DNA of 64,000 nucleotides from Zygaena filipendulae (GCA_907165275.2 OU015666.1:9640001-9704000), one strand, 5' to 3'. Counted from the first letter of the stretch, positions 44,420 through 54,934 are shown. Made by a program: numbers and translations. The notes: generated by a model from the letters alone, not told the origin.

Positions 44420-44740
44420 TACTTACCATTGATTATTAGCTACAAATTGTCGGCTGACCAATTTTATTTTAAGAACTGAGGCTCTCTCTACCGTTAATTG
44501 GTTGAACGACAATGTTACAAGCATGGGCTTCATCTACCCCACGAGTTATGTATAGTAATGATGCAGCCGCTTCCTTCGATTTTGCTTGTCCAAAGCAATA
44601 GCAACTAGATGGCGTCTATACAGAAGGCACTCGTACTGTTGGTCTGTTTACTGTCATTAGTGAATATATCTGACTGCTAGGCTAGATGCCGCGGATTCGA
44701 TTCCTGCATCAGAGAAAAGTAGACTCTTGGACCAAATAAA
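44420..44740 (-). repeat. Duplicated 3' flank of the colmedin-like gene
   Basis: Matches 32755-33084 plus 33423-33440 downstream of gene A: 'taccattgattatta', 'agaactgaggctctctctac', 'gcatgggcttcatctacccc', 'caatagcaactagatggcgt', 'agaaggcactcgtactgttg', 'gattcctgcatcagag'. Its presence beyond gene B shows that the duplicated unit once extended past the olfactomedin exons. Confidence 0.8.
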
Positions 44741-44784
44741 CTTCTTCATAACAGTTTGGTTTTCGTGAGAAAATATCTACTGCC

Positions 44785-44960
44785 GATGCCGGTGACTACC
44801 TAATAATTGTTTGACCTTGCAAAAGCATTTGACACGGTCTCGATCCCCAGGCTTTTAGACAGGTTGGAATCACTAGGAATAAGAGGGAACCAGTTAAAAC
44901 TGTTTCAGAGCTATTTACAGAACAGATCACAACGTGTCAAAATTGATGATCTCAATAGTG
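44785..44960 (+). mobile_element. Non-LTR reverse transcriptase fragment (CR1/jockey-like)
   Basis: Translates as F-D-L-A-K-A-F-D-T-V-S, then L-L-D-R-L-E-S-L-G-I-R-G, F-Q-S-Y-L-Q-N-R-S-Q-R-V and K-I-D-D. This is the RT block around the first catalytic aspartate. It is truncated on both sides; its C-terminal part seems to continue at 45940. It occupies the place where gene B's olfactomedin exons would be expected. Confidence 0.75.
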
Positions 44961-45179
44961 GTGGGTTGTCGCGTCTGGCCTGAAGAAAGTAGGTGGTGTA
45001 GGACACTCAGCGCGGCAGGTAGGTAGGGAGCGTGGGAACTCAAGAATAAGTCCGTAGGTTCTTACTAATTATTTATTTATTATTTAACACTGTAAGACTA
45101 TCTTGTTTGAATAAATAAACAAATTGCCTTTCCGGCCCGTTCCCGGTAGATAGGTATGAGTAGGTACTTAGGTAGGTAC

Positions 45180-45511
45180 AATGGGCATGTGGACTAATTT
45201 TAATTTTTTAGTCCGTCTTATAGATTATAAAAAAATATTGGACACGTATTTTTTCTTTTTTTACGTAATCAAAAAATAACGGCGATACATTGAGTCGAAA
45301 TTTCGCGTGACGTCACTATTCGGACAGTTTGTATGGCGGTTTTATCGGTTAGTGACGTCACGACCCCCTCACCCTAAACTTTAATGCGCTTTATCTCTGT
45401 ATATTTTAAATTATTTGAAAAAGCAAAAAATACGTGTCTATTGTTTTTTTTATTTTCTAACTGACGGACTAATTAGAATTTTGATTTTCAAAAGTAGTCC
45501 ACATCCCTATT
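45180..45511 (-). mobile_element. CRE-bearing MITE, copy 7, inside LINE remnant
   Basis: Full length, 'atgggcatgtggactaattt' to 'gtagtccacatccctatt', both TGACGTCA sites intact. It lies between the two LINE fragments. Confidence 0.85.
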
Positions 45512-45513
45512 GG

Positions 45514-45935
45514 AGACACTGGTCTCAGCGTTAAGTGGTAGGTGGGCTCGCAGATGATGGCAACGCTGGCGCTGCTGCGGCTGCTGTAGGCAGTGGCTGG
45601 AGTATTCCTGGAGTAGTCCGGGAGTAGGTGCCTGGAACGCCGCGTGTAGCGCAGTGGTAGGGCCTGGAACCTCAGCAGTAGGTGGTAGGGCCTGGAACCT
45701 CAGCGGTAGGTGGTAGAGCCTGGAACTTGGAGCGAGTGCTACGGTTACCAGCGGCAAGTCCGTAGTTGGCTGCCTTTCCACCCCGTGAGAACCAGTGGTC
45801 GTAAGATAGAAGCGATAGTGCTTTAATAGGAATACAGAAGTAACTCTTGATGAGTGGTTATCATTCTCTCCACATATTGATATTTTAACATCCAGAGCTC
45901 GAAAACTAATATTTATTTTCAAAAATCTACGACCT
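45514..45935 (-). repeat. GC-rich block with 28-bp minisatellite
   Basis: The unit 'ggtagggcctggaacctcag' plus 'c(a/g)gtaggt' occurs twice and then a third time in part, at about 45655-45735. The 144-codon minus frame spanning it has a low-complexity middle and no family that I recognise; it may be part of a transposon ORF. Confidence 0.45.
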
Positions 45936-45939
45936 GTTG

Positions 45940-46410
45940 CTGATGATAGGGTTATAAAAATGGTATACTATGCTCTTTGCCAATCCGTCCTGACTTTTTG
46001 ATTTGGGGTGGCACTTCCAAAACTAACATGCTTATATTGGAACGAGCTCAGCGAGCAGTGTTAAAGTTAATTAAATTTAAACGTTAACTTTAAACTTCTA
46101 ACTGTTTATCCTACAGTGCGGCAACTGTTTATCCTATAGTTGATACCTAAGCAGCATTCTTTAGGGTATAATCTACCTCATACAAGCAAAGATCAGTTGA
46201 AATTTTCAGAAGAGTATTTAACACCAGTTTTAGGCAGCGTTTCTTTTATTTTCTTGGCGCATTTGTTTATAATAAAAAAAAAACGTAAACTAAATAGATA
46301 TAAATGCAAAAAAACGATAATAGAATGGCTTCTTTTACCTGTGGTGTTTTATCTGTGGTGTGGACGTGGTAGTGTAATTGGTAACTATAATTATTTAATA
46401 TGACGTTATT
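45940..46410 (+). mobile_element. C-terminal remnant of non-LTR ORF2
   Basis: 'ctacgacctgttgctgatga' reads L-R-P-V-A-D. After a frameshift comes W-G-G-T-S-K-T-N-M-L-I-L-E-R-A-Q-R-A-V-L, the usual segment after the RT thumb in CR1/jockey-type elements. Dead copy. Confidence 0.6.
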
Positions 46411-46761
46411 TTAATATGTTATCTTAAGAAAGAGTGTCTATAATCACTAGTTGTAATTTTTAATGTGCTGCGTGATGCAAGATTAAGTGTGGTAGTGTAA
46501 TTGCTGGTACTTATGACACGGGTATTACCAGTTTAAGTACCAGCTATAAGATTCAAGGAAAAATAAAATAGAATATAAGTAGGATATATTTTGTAAGTCT
46601 CATTGTAGACAATCGAAAATAAAGATTAATATTATTATTATTTCTATCTATTCAGGATCTTATGGTAATGTACTGGCATTTCTTCTTGGCTTGTATCCGC
46701 TGGTAGTATTCATGGGCGGGATGGGCAGTTGCCTGTCGCAGCGCGGGCAGGTAGGGCAGCG

Positions 46762-46856
46762 CTACACCTGGGACAACTCCTCGTAGGAACCGCGAAACCT
46801 CGGGGGCCGCGAACCGAACTCCATGGGCTGTTGAACTTGCGTCTGCTGGTTGGGAC
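46762..46856 (-). pseudogene. Gene B exon 10 with premature stop
   Basis: Compared with gene A exon 10 (37275-37454): the first cysteine of the cluster is serine (tgt to tcc) and two codons later glutamine is a stop (cag to tag). The remaining sequence down to about 46672 is still similar to gene A but is untranslated. The lost donor fits release from splicing to downstream exons. Confidence 0.8.
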
Positions 46857-49800
46857 CTGGATCTTAACAATATAAACATTCCTTTTATTTCTTATTTATG
46901 GTATGTTTTCCGTTTGTTGTGTGTGTGTTATTTGGATTTGCACGCTTTGCCATCTCATTAAAAAAGCCTTTGTGTATGCTGGTTACACAAGCAGTACAAG
47001 GGCCCACAGCCCACTAATGCCATTACCTGAGTAAGTGAATAAATAGGAAGATTGGTGAGATTTGATTTGTTTAAGCGTGTTATACGTTGATTTTTTGCAC
47101 AGGTCCTCAATGTGGAATTTTTGATTAGACGATTGTCTTGCGGTGTGGCGGTATTAGGTACATACTTTGTAATTTTCAAAGTATAGATACTTACTCAATA
47201 AGTTAATATAGCCCTTGACAGTCTGGTGGTTCAATTCGTTTTTGGCCACACAGCTGTATTGCTTCAGGTCGTTGTACGTTATCATTGGGATCTCTAGCTT
47301 CATAATCCACCGCCAAGGGTCCCTGGTGGCTACCACTTCCGTACGGTAGCGGGGACCCTTTATAGTAACTCCATCACACTCCCAGGCTAAAATTGGCTCA
47401 GGCCACGCTTGCACCTGAATAAAAATTAATAGATAATTATAATCATCACTTCCTCTCTTAATCAAATTCAGATTACAAAAAACGTATTTTTGAAGTGGAT
47501 ATTTGTTGGTTGATGCGTATTGACTGCTCAGAAATTTATAATTTTTTTAAATATCTTATCTTATCTTAACATATTGTTTGTCCGCGATGGACTCCGAAAC
47601 TACTGAACGGATTTTGATAAAATTTTGTAACCATTTATAATATGGTCCAACTTAAAGGATACTTTTTATCCCGGAATTCCCGCGGGAACTCCGGCACTAA
47701 TGCGGGGAACAGCTAATCACCTTAAACTACTGTCGAGGCACAAAGAAGGATATAGAGTAGTTTTTTTCCGGAATTCCCGCGGCAACTCCGAAGTTACCGC
47801 GGATGATATCGCGCGGGACAGCTATATATAAATCACGTGTCACGTTGTTTGTCCGCGATGGACTCCGAAACTACTGAATCGATCGTGATGAAATTTGGTT
47901 ACTATGATGTATTTGGCCCAACTTAAAAGATAGGATAGTTTTTATCGCGGAATTCCCGCGGGAACTCCGGCACTAATGCGGGGAACAGCTAATCGGCGTA
48001 ATAGGCTATTTGACTAATTTTTTTTTTTACTCCATCTTATAGATTAATAAAAAATATTGGACACGTATTTTTTCTTTTTTTACGTAATCAAAAAATAACA
48101 GTGATACATCGAGTTGAAATTTCGCGTGACGTCACTAACTAGTGCAGTTTGTATGGCGGCTTGTAGTGGTAAGTGACGTCACGAGCCCCCACCCTAAACT
48201 TTAATGCGCTTTATCTCTGTGTATTTTCATTTATTTGAAAAATAAAAAAATACGTGTCTAATGATTTTTAATTTTCTAAAAGACGGACTAATTAAAATTT
48301 TGATTTTCAATAGTTGTCAACATCCCTATTACCGCGGATGAAATCGCAGGGGACAGCTAGTAATATTATATTTTTCATTTCTACGTAGGTAATTTAAACT
48401 TACTTCACATTCGATCTTGGCTGTCTTGTTGGCCACGTAGACTACGTTGTTGGGAACACGGATGTAGGGGCTGACTGAAAGAGAGAATCAACTTTAATCC
48501 CTACTTAATATTATAAATGCGAAAGTAACTCTGTCTGTCTGTCTGTTACGCTTTCACGCCTAGACAGCTCAACCGATCATCATGAAATTTTGCATATCCC
48601 GGAATTCCTACATGATCTTCGAAATTAACAGGAAGTAACAGAAAGTATTAAACTAAGTTAATACTGATTTCCTAAATCCGGTGGGACTTGTCGTGCTTCT
48701 TTAATTGTATAAGAGCAAAGAGTTTGCTATTAATAATTACTATTAGTTTGCTAGTCAATATCTTTCCTGACTTATGGCACCGAGACGTGGTCGCTCACTG
48801 TGGGACTCATACGAAGACTCAACGACACTCAAGGGGATAGGGAGAGGTTTTATTTATTTATTTATTGGCACACAAAACGAGACACAAACAATAAGAGGTA
48901 CATAAGTATTACACATTACTAGAGCTGGAATGTGTCCCAAAGTATGGGTGCACAGTAAGAACATTTTTTTTTTTATAATAACTAAAACTTAAATTAGTGC
49001 AAAGCTGTAATTCAGCGTCCAAAATCAATAAGTAAGTATAACTTAAACTAACAGGACAAATATTTGGCTAAGCATCTCCGGAAAACACACAATCTACTGT
49101 CGAATATGTCCAATTTTGGTTATGCTAAAAGTTTTGTTGCAGGACCGAATCAGAAATGTGGAAATCCGCAAGCGAACCAAGGTTTCCGACGCGTGAATAA
49201 TAGCAAATCTAAAGGGGTAGTGGATTGCTCGAAGAACTTATGGCCAATGAAGCGGAAAAGTTCTCGAGTGGTGACCACGAACTGAAAGACGCGGCGCTGG
49301 TAGGCACGCTACAAGATGGACCGACTATTAAATAATAATAATATAATAATAATAATAATCCACATCACAACACACAGATCTACTTGATCCCACACTAAGC
49401 TATTATTAGCTTGTGTCGTGGAAACCAAGCAAACGTGGTATATACTACATAGAATTACTTATATATTATACTATAGATATATATACACACCCAGACTGGA
49501 AAATGGAACCCTGTGTTCATCACACAAAGTCCACCCCCACCGGGAATCGAACCCGGAACCCCTTGATTAGCGGGTAGGCATGGTGACCTCTGCGCCAATC
49601 GGGTCGTCTAATAGTGTCCAAGGATGTGGGAAGCACAGGACCGGTCGTTGTGGCGATCCTTGGGGGAGACCTATGGACCTGCTTCGTCTGAAATGATCGT
49701 TTCTTTACCTTTCTGAGCACTTACAATGTATTTCAACATCGGTGGTTTGATTTACAGGCGGCAGCATACCGTTGTTGGCCAGGCACACGTATTTACCAGT

Positions 49801-52800
49801 GTGCCACCTCGACACGTTCGGGATGGTCAGTACATGGCCGCTCACCGACGCGTCGCGCCACGACCCCTTATATTTGAGAGAGCATTAAAATACTGATTAC
49901 AAGCTATTTAGCGTGATAGGTGTCTGTCATACTGTATACGTAGCTTTCAAGATTTCTAGTCGGTGCCAAGCCCGCTCGTATCTACCCGCTTGTTTTGTTC
50001 ATGACGAGACGCTCACTACACACGCTTGCAATGTGGTGGGAGCACGGGTGGAAGAGTCCATCTACCAACTACCTATTTGGCTAGGCAGTAGGCACTGACT
50101 TCGAACCTATTTGTAGGTAGCACATACCCAAATAAATTTTTCTTTCTGAATAAATCTGTATTTTGCTATTTGTACCTTTTTAGTGTATACCATTTTATGT
50201 TTTTTTAAGCTGGTAAAATTTCGTTTAGGTAACAGAATTTTATAAGTTGGATTTACTGAGGTACGAGAAAATGATTTTAAAAGATTCTATTCCTTTTCAC
50301 TAACACTCAGACTCGGAGTAAACACTAATATTCATCACATAAATCTGTACGGGCATCATACGGGCATCGAACCCGGCGTTGGAGACAGGTTGGCTAACCT
50401 TGGATTGGGTACTTCATGAGAATGAAGATGATGAGATGATGAAAGATTTTAAACATTCTATTCGGAATCATGACTTTGAAAGTTGATTTGCTTGGCTTAG
50501 GGTGGTTTATGTTTGGGCCTTGCACCTGTATGACGGCAGTGGCGTCCACTCGCCGCCACTCCACCACTGGTTCAGGGTATCCCTGCGGATTGCACGTCAG
50601 CCGCATGGTCTCGCCCTCGTGGACTATCACCCGGGATTGCTCCACTGATAATCAATAAATTTAAGTATTAGGTAAGTATATTTACAGCAAGTTTCTATTT
50701 ACAGCTCTCTATCACCATAAGGTTGCCTTGAAAAGATTGCCTCTAGCAATAAGGCCGCCTTTTGCTCCGTCTTTGCTTTTTATCTGTCTTAGTTTTTACT
50801 ATCTCTTCTGGGGCAATGAAGCATATTTGAATTGAATTTAATTGAATATAAGCATGAAAATAAAACTTCTATTTGTCCCGTCAGGTAAATTTTGGTTTTT
50901 CAAATTAATGAAAAAATATTTAGATAAAGAGCATTAAAGTTTCGGAGTGACGTCATAACTAGGTATAAAGTTATAAACTGTACACAGGCGTAACGTCACG
51001 CGACATTTCGATCGATGTATAGATGCTGTACAGGCTTGCCTGCAAATGATGGTGGGATAAACAGTTCGTTTTCCTTCGTGTAGTTGTAGATGGAGAGGCC
51101 CGGCCTCCCGGGGGCGCCGTCACGGCCGTCGTTACCGCGCTGACCTTTTTCACCTTTTATCTCCATCAGCCCTTCGACTCCGTTTATACCTCAAATAAAA
51201 AAAAAAGAATGAGTGTTGTAGAACTTTAGTTTTTGCGTCTCGTATTTTCCCAATACAGTAGTAGTAGACAGTAGTAGACTTAGTTTAAAAAGTCTTTAGA
51301 ATTGGATTCGTCTAATACTACAAAAAACATAAATGTGAAAGTGGAAGCCAAAGTCAGTATTAAGCTTATGCTTAGTTGTCGACTTCGCCGACAAAAAAAT
51401 TGATATCTAAATAATAATCCACTTCACACACAGATCTACTTGATCCCATACTAAGCTATAAGCTTGTGTCATGGAAACCAAGCAAACGTGGTATATACTA
51501 CACATATTATTACATACATTACATATTATTATACATTGTATATATACACCCAGACTGGAAAATGGAACCCTGTGCCAAATAGGTGCCAAGTTCTGTAGAT
51601 AATTCTGAAGTATATTCAAAGGAGCATACAAATTGGCTATTTTTTATATTCAAGTTATCTTATATTTGGCTAAAAACTATAGTGTAAATATTTTTGATAT
51701 TGGCTTATTTTTGCCAGCAAACCAAATATTAAAGGGGTGAGGTGAGATCTATTGATCTTACAGTATAAAAACAGTAACATGCTCATAATAAGATACATAA
51801 TTTGACTAGCTAAAGATAATTTGAATGTGAAAACTAGCCAAGTTGTATGCTCCTTTGAATATATTCCAGGATTATCTACAGAACTTGGCACCTATTTAGA
51901 TATCAATTCTTTTGTCGGCGAAGTCGAAAACTAAGCATAAGCTTAATACTGACTTTGGCTTCCACTTTCACATTTATGTTTTTGATGGGATATCACTACT
52001 TTTTGTACAGAAATTATTAGTAGGTATTAGGTACTTGTTCATAATAAAATTAATACCAAATGGTTTCTGTTAATCTATTGTATTTCCCTCCGTTTACGGG
52101 GTAGTAAGTACCTACTGAAACTAATATGTTTGGATTTAAAACAAATTAAGGTGGTATTCCACTCGTTTTATATTTATGTCACTCAGGACTACCGTAGCTT
52201 CTTACCTATATGTGAAGGAATTTTTGAAATCGGTCCAGTAGTTTTTGAGTTTACTCGTTATAAAGAGACAAAAATACAAATCTTTCCTCTTTAGGTATTA
52301 TCATCCGGTGACACTCCTTACAAATGAAATGATTCAAGTACTTTCCAATAAGACAGCCGGTTTGTACGTACACGTGTTGTACTTTGTACGTGCAAGTCAC
52401 CCACATTAAGCGTCAAAAAATGTCCTCATGAAACGAGCGCCCACTTGAACATTTGGGTGTGCTTTTAAATCAGGGCATGAGACCGTATCGTATTTATTAC
52501 GTTTTCACCTAATGCTTTAGGTACAATTGTAGTAAAAAAATAGCATAAATATATTATGTGTTCATTACATTTAACACTAATTTAATTACATATTACAAAT
52601 CAATATAACCACAGCTATAACTACGTTTACACGACTGTGGACAGTTTTTATGGCACTGTGTATCAACTTTTTATATGAGATTGATGGATACGATACGATA
52701 CGACACATAAATATCTGGTCTTGCCATTCGTCCTCAGTTGCCGCATAGTGTCGCCGCACTCACACTATTCTCACACTATTAAAGAGATATTATCAATACA

Positions 52801-54346
52801 TGATATCGCACATCTAAAACTGCTTATTGCGTAGTGGGGCGTGTCATTTTAGTTTAGATATAAGCTCTACCGCGAGAGCTATGCATCACGTAAACTAGCC
52901 TACATAATATATCCCGCGCAAACAACTGCCATAATATAAAAAAAAAGAAAAACAAATGTATTGTGCTTTCATACCATCTTTCCCATCCTTGCCATTTTGC
53001 CCTGGACTGCCGTCTGTGCCGGGGGTACCATCACGGCCATCTCTACCGGGGGCACCTTTAGTACCTTTCTCGCCTGGTATCCCGTGGCGGCCAGCTTCCC
53101 CTGGCAAACCATCCCTTCCATACATGCCAGGATAACCGCGCTCACCTCGGTCACCTTTTTAAAACTTCTCATACTTAGTAACGATATACAGCTGTTATTA
53201 CTGCAATATTCACATACTTTTCAGTGGGTACCTTTAGGCCCCCATGATCCAGAAGGTCCTCTAGGACCTGGTAGACCTGGTAGACCTGGTCGACCTGATG
53301 TGCCTTGAAATCCTGGATCGCCTTTCTCACCGCGAAACCCCGGTGGTCCAAAAGGTCCTTTAGGTCCTGGTGGGCCTTCAAATCCTGGATCGCCTTTCTC
53401 ACCGTTATGCCCCGGTGGTCCAAAAGGTCCTTTAGGTCCTGGTGGGCCTTCAAATCCTGGATCGCCTTTCTCACCGCGAAACCCCGGTGGTCCAAAAGGT
53501 CCTTTAGGTCCTGGTGGGCCTTCAAATCCTGGATCGCCTTTCTCACCGTTATACCCCGGTGGTCCGATAGGTCCTCTAGATCCTGGTTGTCCTTCCATGC
53601 CTGGTAATCCTGAATCGCCTTTGGCACCTTTCGGGCCTGGTGAACCTGTGGGGCCCGAAGGCCCTTGGACGCCAGGTGGGCAGTAGTCATGAGTTGTTTT
53701 GCAAAACTCTTGAACAACTTTCGACTACAAACAAAACATACAGGAACTTATGCATGTAAACATCAGAAATATATTATACTGCTACAGTTTTAATATAGAT
53801 CACTCACTGGCACCCTGGAGTAACTAGTCAGCCACACCCATGTATCACCCCCAGGAGCGGGTCCTTTGGCACCCGATCGACGCATTTCAATGGCATCTTT
53901 CTCTTCCAATTCAGCACGCATATTAGGGTTGAAGAACTCTACATGCGGTGCCACCGTGTTGTCTGCTTGATCGGCTGATGCTTTCTGTCGGTAGTGATTG
54001 AAATTAACAAGAATGTTTCAGTATACATACTTTGTGATTACTTACTGCAATTATATCTCACCAACATAGCTTCTCTTCTTTGCCTGTGCGACGTTACTCT
54101 GCTAAGGTATCCATCGACTCTCTCTTGTAACTGGTTCTCAAATAAATCCTTCACTAACATCCTAGCATCATTATCGAAAACATTTCTAATATCATCTTTA
54201 TTTATGTAATTAAAAGTTTGTATTACTAAAGAGAGTAACGCACATAGACATGCCAAGACGGATAATCTTCGACAGCATAATGTTTTTGTGTGTTCTTCTT
54301 GCGAAACTTTTCGTTCTATATCACTCTTTATGAAAACAGCAGGCAT
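46762..54346 (-). CDS. Gene B: truncated tandem paralogue of gene A, no olfactomedin domain
   Basis: Ten exons: 54046-54346, 53808-53980, 53232-53724, 52975-53154, 51040-51189, 50526-50644, 49725-49866, 48404-48474, 47195-47414, 46762-46856. Together they encode about 647 residues. ATG 54346 is chosen by homology to gene A. Tail, membrane anchor, R-Q-R-R furin-like site, collagen and both Ig domains are intact and close to gene A. Exon 7 appears identical; exon 3 is 315 nt longer; exon 5 is 27 nt shorter, has one broken triplet (E for G) and ends in a GC donor. In exon 10 the frame stops at 46762-46764 (CAG in gene A is TAG here), after E-E-L-S-Q-V, before the cysteine cluster, and the gene A donor 'gtgagc' is 'gtacat'. 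It may be a young pseudogene, a membrane collagen-Ig protein, or an alternative 5' half spliced to gene A exons. Confidence 0.75.
47573..48002 (+). repeat. Family-1c repeats in gene B intron 8
   Basis: Two consecutive copies: 'gtttgtccgcgatggactcc', 'aaactactgaacggattttg', 'ttataatatggtccaactta', 'tcccggaattcccgcgggaa', 'ggggaacagctaatc', then again from about 47820. Interrupted downstream by a MITE. Confidence 0.65.
48003..48330 (-). mobile_element. CRE-bearing MITE, copy 8, nested in family-1c repeat
   Basis: 'aataggctatttgactaatt' to 'ttgtcaacatccctatta'. On its right the host repeat resumes ('ccgcggatgaaatcgcaggg', 'gacagctagtaat'). Both octamers are present ('cgtgacgtcactaact', 'agtgacgtcacgagcc'). 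Confidence 0.82.
48500..48640 (+). repeat. Family-1 repeat, gene B intron 7
   Basis: 'ctacttaatattataaatgc', 'gaaagtaactctgtctgtct', 'cgctttcacgcctagacagc', 'gatcatcatgaaattttgca', then truncated. Absent from the matching intron of gene A. Confidence 0.6.
48770..49690 (+). mobile_element. RTE-like LINE remnant broken by later insertions, gene B intron 7
   Basis: Pieces in order: [13 protein letters not shown] (48785-48830), 'gaaagacgcggcgctggtag' (near 49285), 'acaagatggaccgac' (near 49312) and 'gtgggaagcacaggaccggt' to 'ggacctgcttcgtctgaaat' (49625-49695). A SINE splits the last two; another AT-rich insertion (48851-49230, with a (TTTA)n edge) splits the first two. Confidence 0.6.
49368..49615 (-). 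mobile_element. tRNA-derived SINE, gene B intron 7
   Basis: On the minus strand it opens with a tRNA-like head: 'gacgacccgattggcgcaga' (A box) and 'gggttccgggttcgattccc' (B box), then a body with 'ggttccattttccagtctgg' and 'ttgcttggtttccacgacac'. The same body is inside the foldback element at about 51415-51575. It is inserted into the RTE remnant. Confidence 0.72.
50290..50400 (-). mobile_element. tRNA-derived SINE fragment, gene B intron 6
   Basis: Reverse-strand B box in 'catacgggcatcgaacccgg' with flanking 'caggttggctaacct'. Counterpart of 40430-40500 in gene A. Confidence 0.5.
50872..51020 (+). mobile_element. Old CRE-bearing MITE next to gene B exon 5
   Basis: 'caaattaatgaaaaaatatt', 'gagtgacgtcataac', 'gcgtaacgtcacgcgacatt'. 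It sits about 20 bp from the exon 5 donor, as in gene A, but lacks the extra segment found there. The second octamer is degraded. Confidence 0.6.
51327..51984. mobile_element. Long foldback element with nested SINE, gene B intron 4
   Basis: The left arm from 'aacataaatgtgaaagtgga' and the right arm to 'cttccactttcacatttatg' are inverted copies over about 250 bp once the SINE is removed. Shared blocks include 'agccaaagtcagtattaagc' and 'tgccaagttctgtagataat'. The SINE body (about 51415-51575) interrupts the left arm, with 'aaata' on both sides. Gene A has no counterpart, so it arrived after the duplication or was lost from A. Confidence 0.75.
51415..51575 (-). mobile_element. SINE nested in foldback arm
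   Basis: Body of the same SINE as 49368-49615 ('gatctacttgatcccatact', 'cccagactggaaaatggaac') without its tRNA head. The undamaged right arm of the host shows the exact target, 'gatatctaaataggtgcc'. The 'aaata' at both edges reads as the target duplication. Confidence 0.7.
51990..52960. other. Gene B intron 4, remaining part
   Basis: AT-rich; no exon or clear repeat recognised. Confidence 0.4.
53300..53560 (-). repeat. 72-bp in-frame collagen repeat array in gene B exon 3
   Basis: Three full 72-bp units and the start of a fourth. Each encodes eight triplets: [24 protein letters not shown] (or G-H-N). The last dipeptide alternates Y-N, F-R, H-N, F-R, hinting at a 144-bp doubling step. Gene A exon 3 has none of these units. 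Confidence 0.9.
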
Positions 54347-54555
54347 TGTAACGTTTTGAACGTCCACTTGCGTTGCGAATATCACTATGAGTAACTAATG
54401 CATGCAATGTACGGTTCCACGAAAGCTGTTATCTGTTTGTGTGGTTTGGGTACGCGAGTACAGTATAAGCGGTTTATTCATGTGATTCGGAGTAATACGG
54501 TCGTTACCGTACGATAGTGGCGCAGCTCCGGACTAGGTATTCCGGTTGCCGATAG

Positions 54556-54880
54556 ACCGGCGGGCTAGTTAACAAAATTTTTTTTTAGTTCGTCAAATAG
54601 ATTTACAAAAAATATTGGAAACGTATTTTTATTTTTTATTTTTTTACGCAATCAAAAAATAACGGCGATACATTGAGTTGAAATTTCGCGTGACGTCACT
54701 ATCCGGTGCAGTTTGTGTGGGGGCTTATACCGGTTAGTGACCCACCCTAAACTTTAATGCGCTTTATCTTTGTATATTTTCATTAATTTGAAAAAGCAAA
54801 AAATACAATACTATGTTTCTTATTTTTTTTTTCTACTGACGGACTAATTAGAATTTAGATTTTCAAAAGTAGTCAAGTAC
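54556..54880 (-). mobile_element. CRE-bearing MITE, copy 9, upstream of gene B
   Basis: From 'gggctagttaacaaaatttt' to 'aaaagtagtcaagtacct'. One octamer survives ('gcgtgacgtcactatc'); the other is deleted to 'ttagtgacccacc'. It is missing from the matching upstream region of gene A (near 43380-43395). It lies about 210 bp from the gene B start codon. Confidence 0.8.
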
Positions 54881-54934
54881 CTAGTTAAGTCAACGCACGA
54901 TTCCATCAAATAATCGACAGCCGTTATAATATGT

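Noticed and set aside
45488..45922. 144-codon minus-strand gene
   Set aside because: Its start lies in MITE sequence and its middle is a minisatellite; no domain or splice context.
49500..49615. Genuine tRNA gene
   Set aside because: A- and B-box-like segments are present but the head continues into a SINE body found elsewhere, and no complete acceptor stem was seen.
53300..53560. CRISPR-like array
   Set aside because: Regular 72-bp units have no spacer/repeat contrast and encode collagen triplets in a eukaryotic exon.
53305..53607. Plus-strand 100-codon frame with a repeated K-S-W-I-A-F-L-T pattern
   Set aside because: It is the antisense shadow of the 72-bp collagen repeats of gene B exon 3; repetition follows from the real minus frame.
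53175..53717. Minus-strand 180-codon frame with repeated D-L-K-A-H-Q-D
   Set aside because: Shifted frame of the same collagen exon. The G-x-y frame is the real one, since only that frame continues into neighbouring exons.
47195..54346. Calling gene B simply a pseudogene
   Set aside because: Exons 1-9 are all open, in phase and bounded by usable splice sites. The truncation is certain; loss of function is not.
54563..54880. 8-bp direct repeat 'ctagttaa' as target duplication of the gene B upstream MITE
   Set aside because: The bases overlap the terminal inverted repeat seen in other copies, so the match may be part of the element; not claimed.
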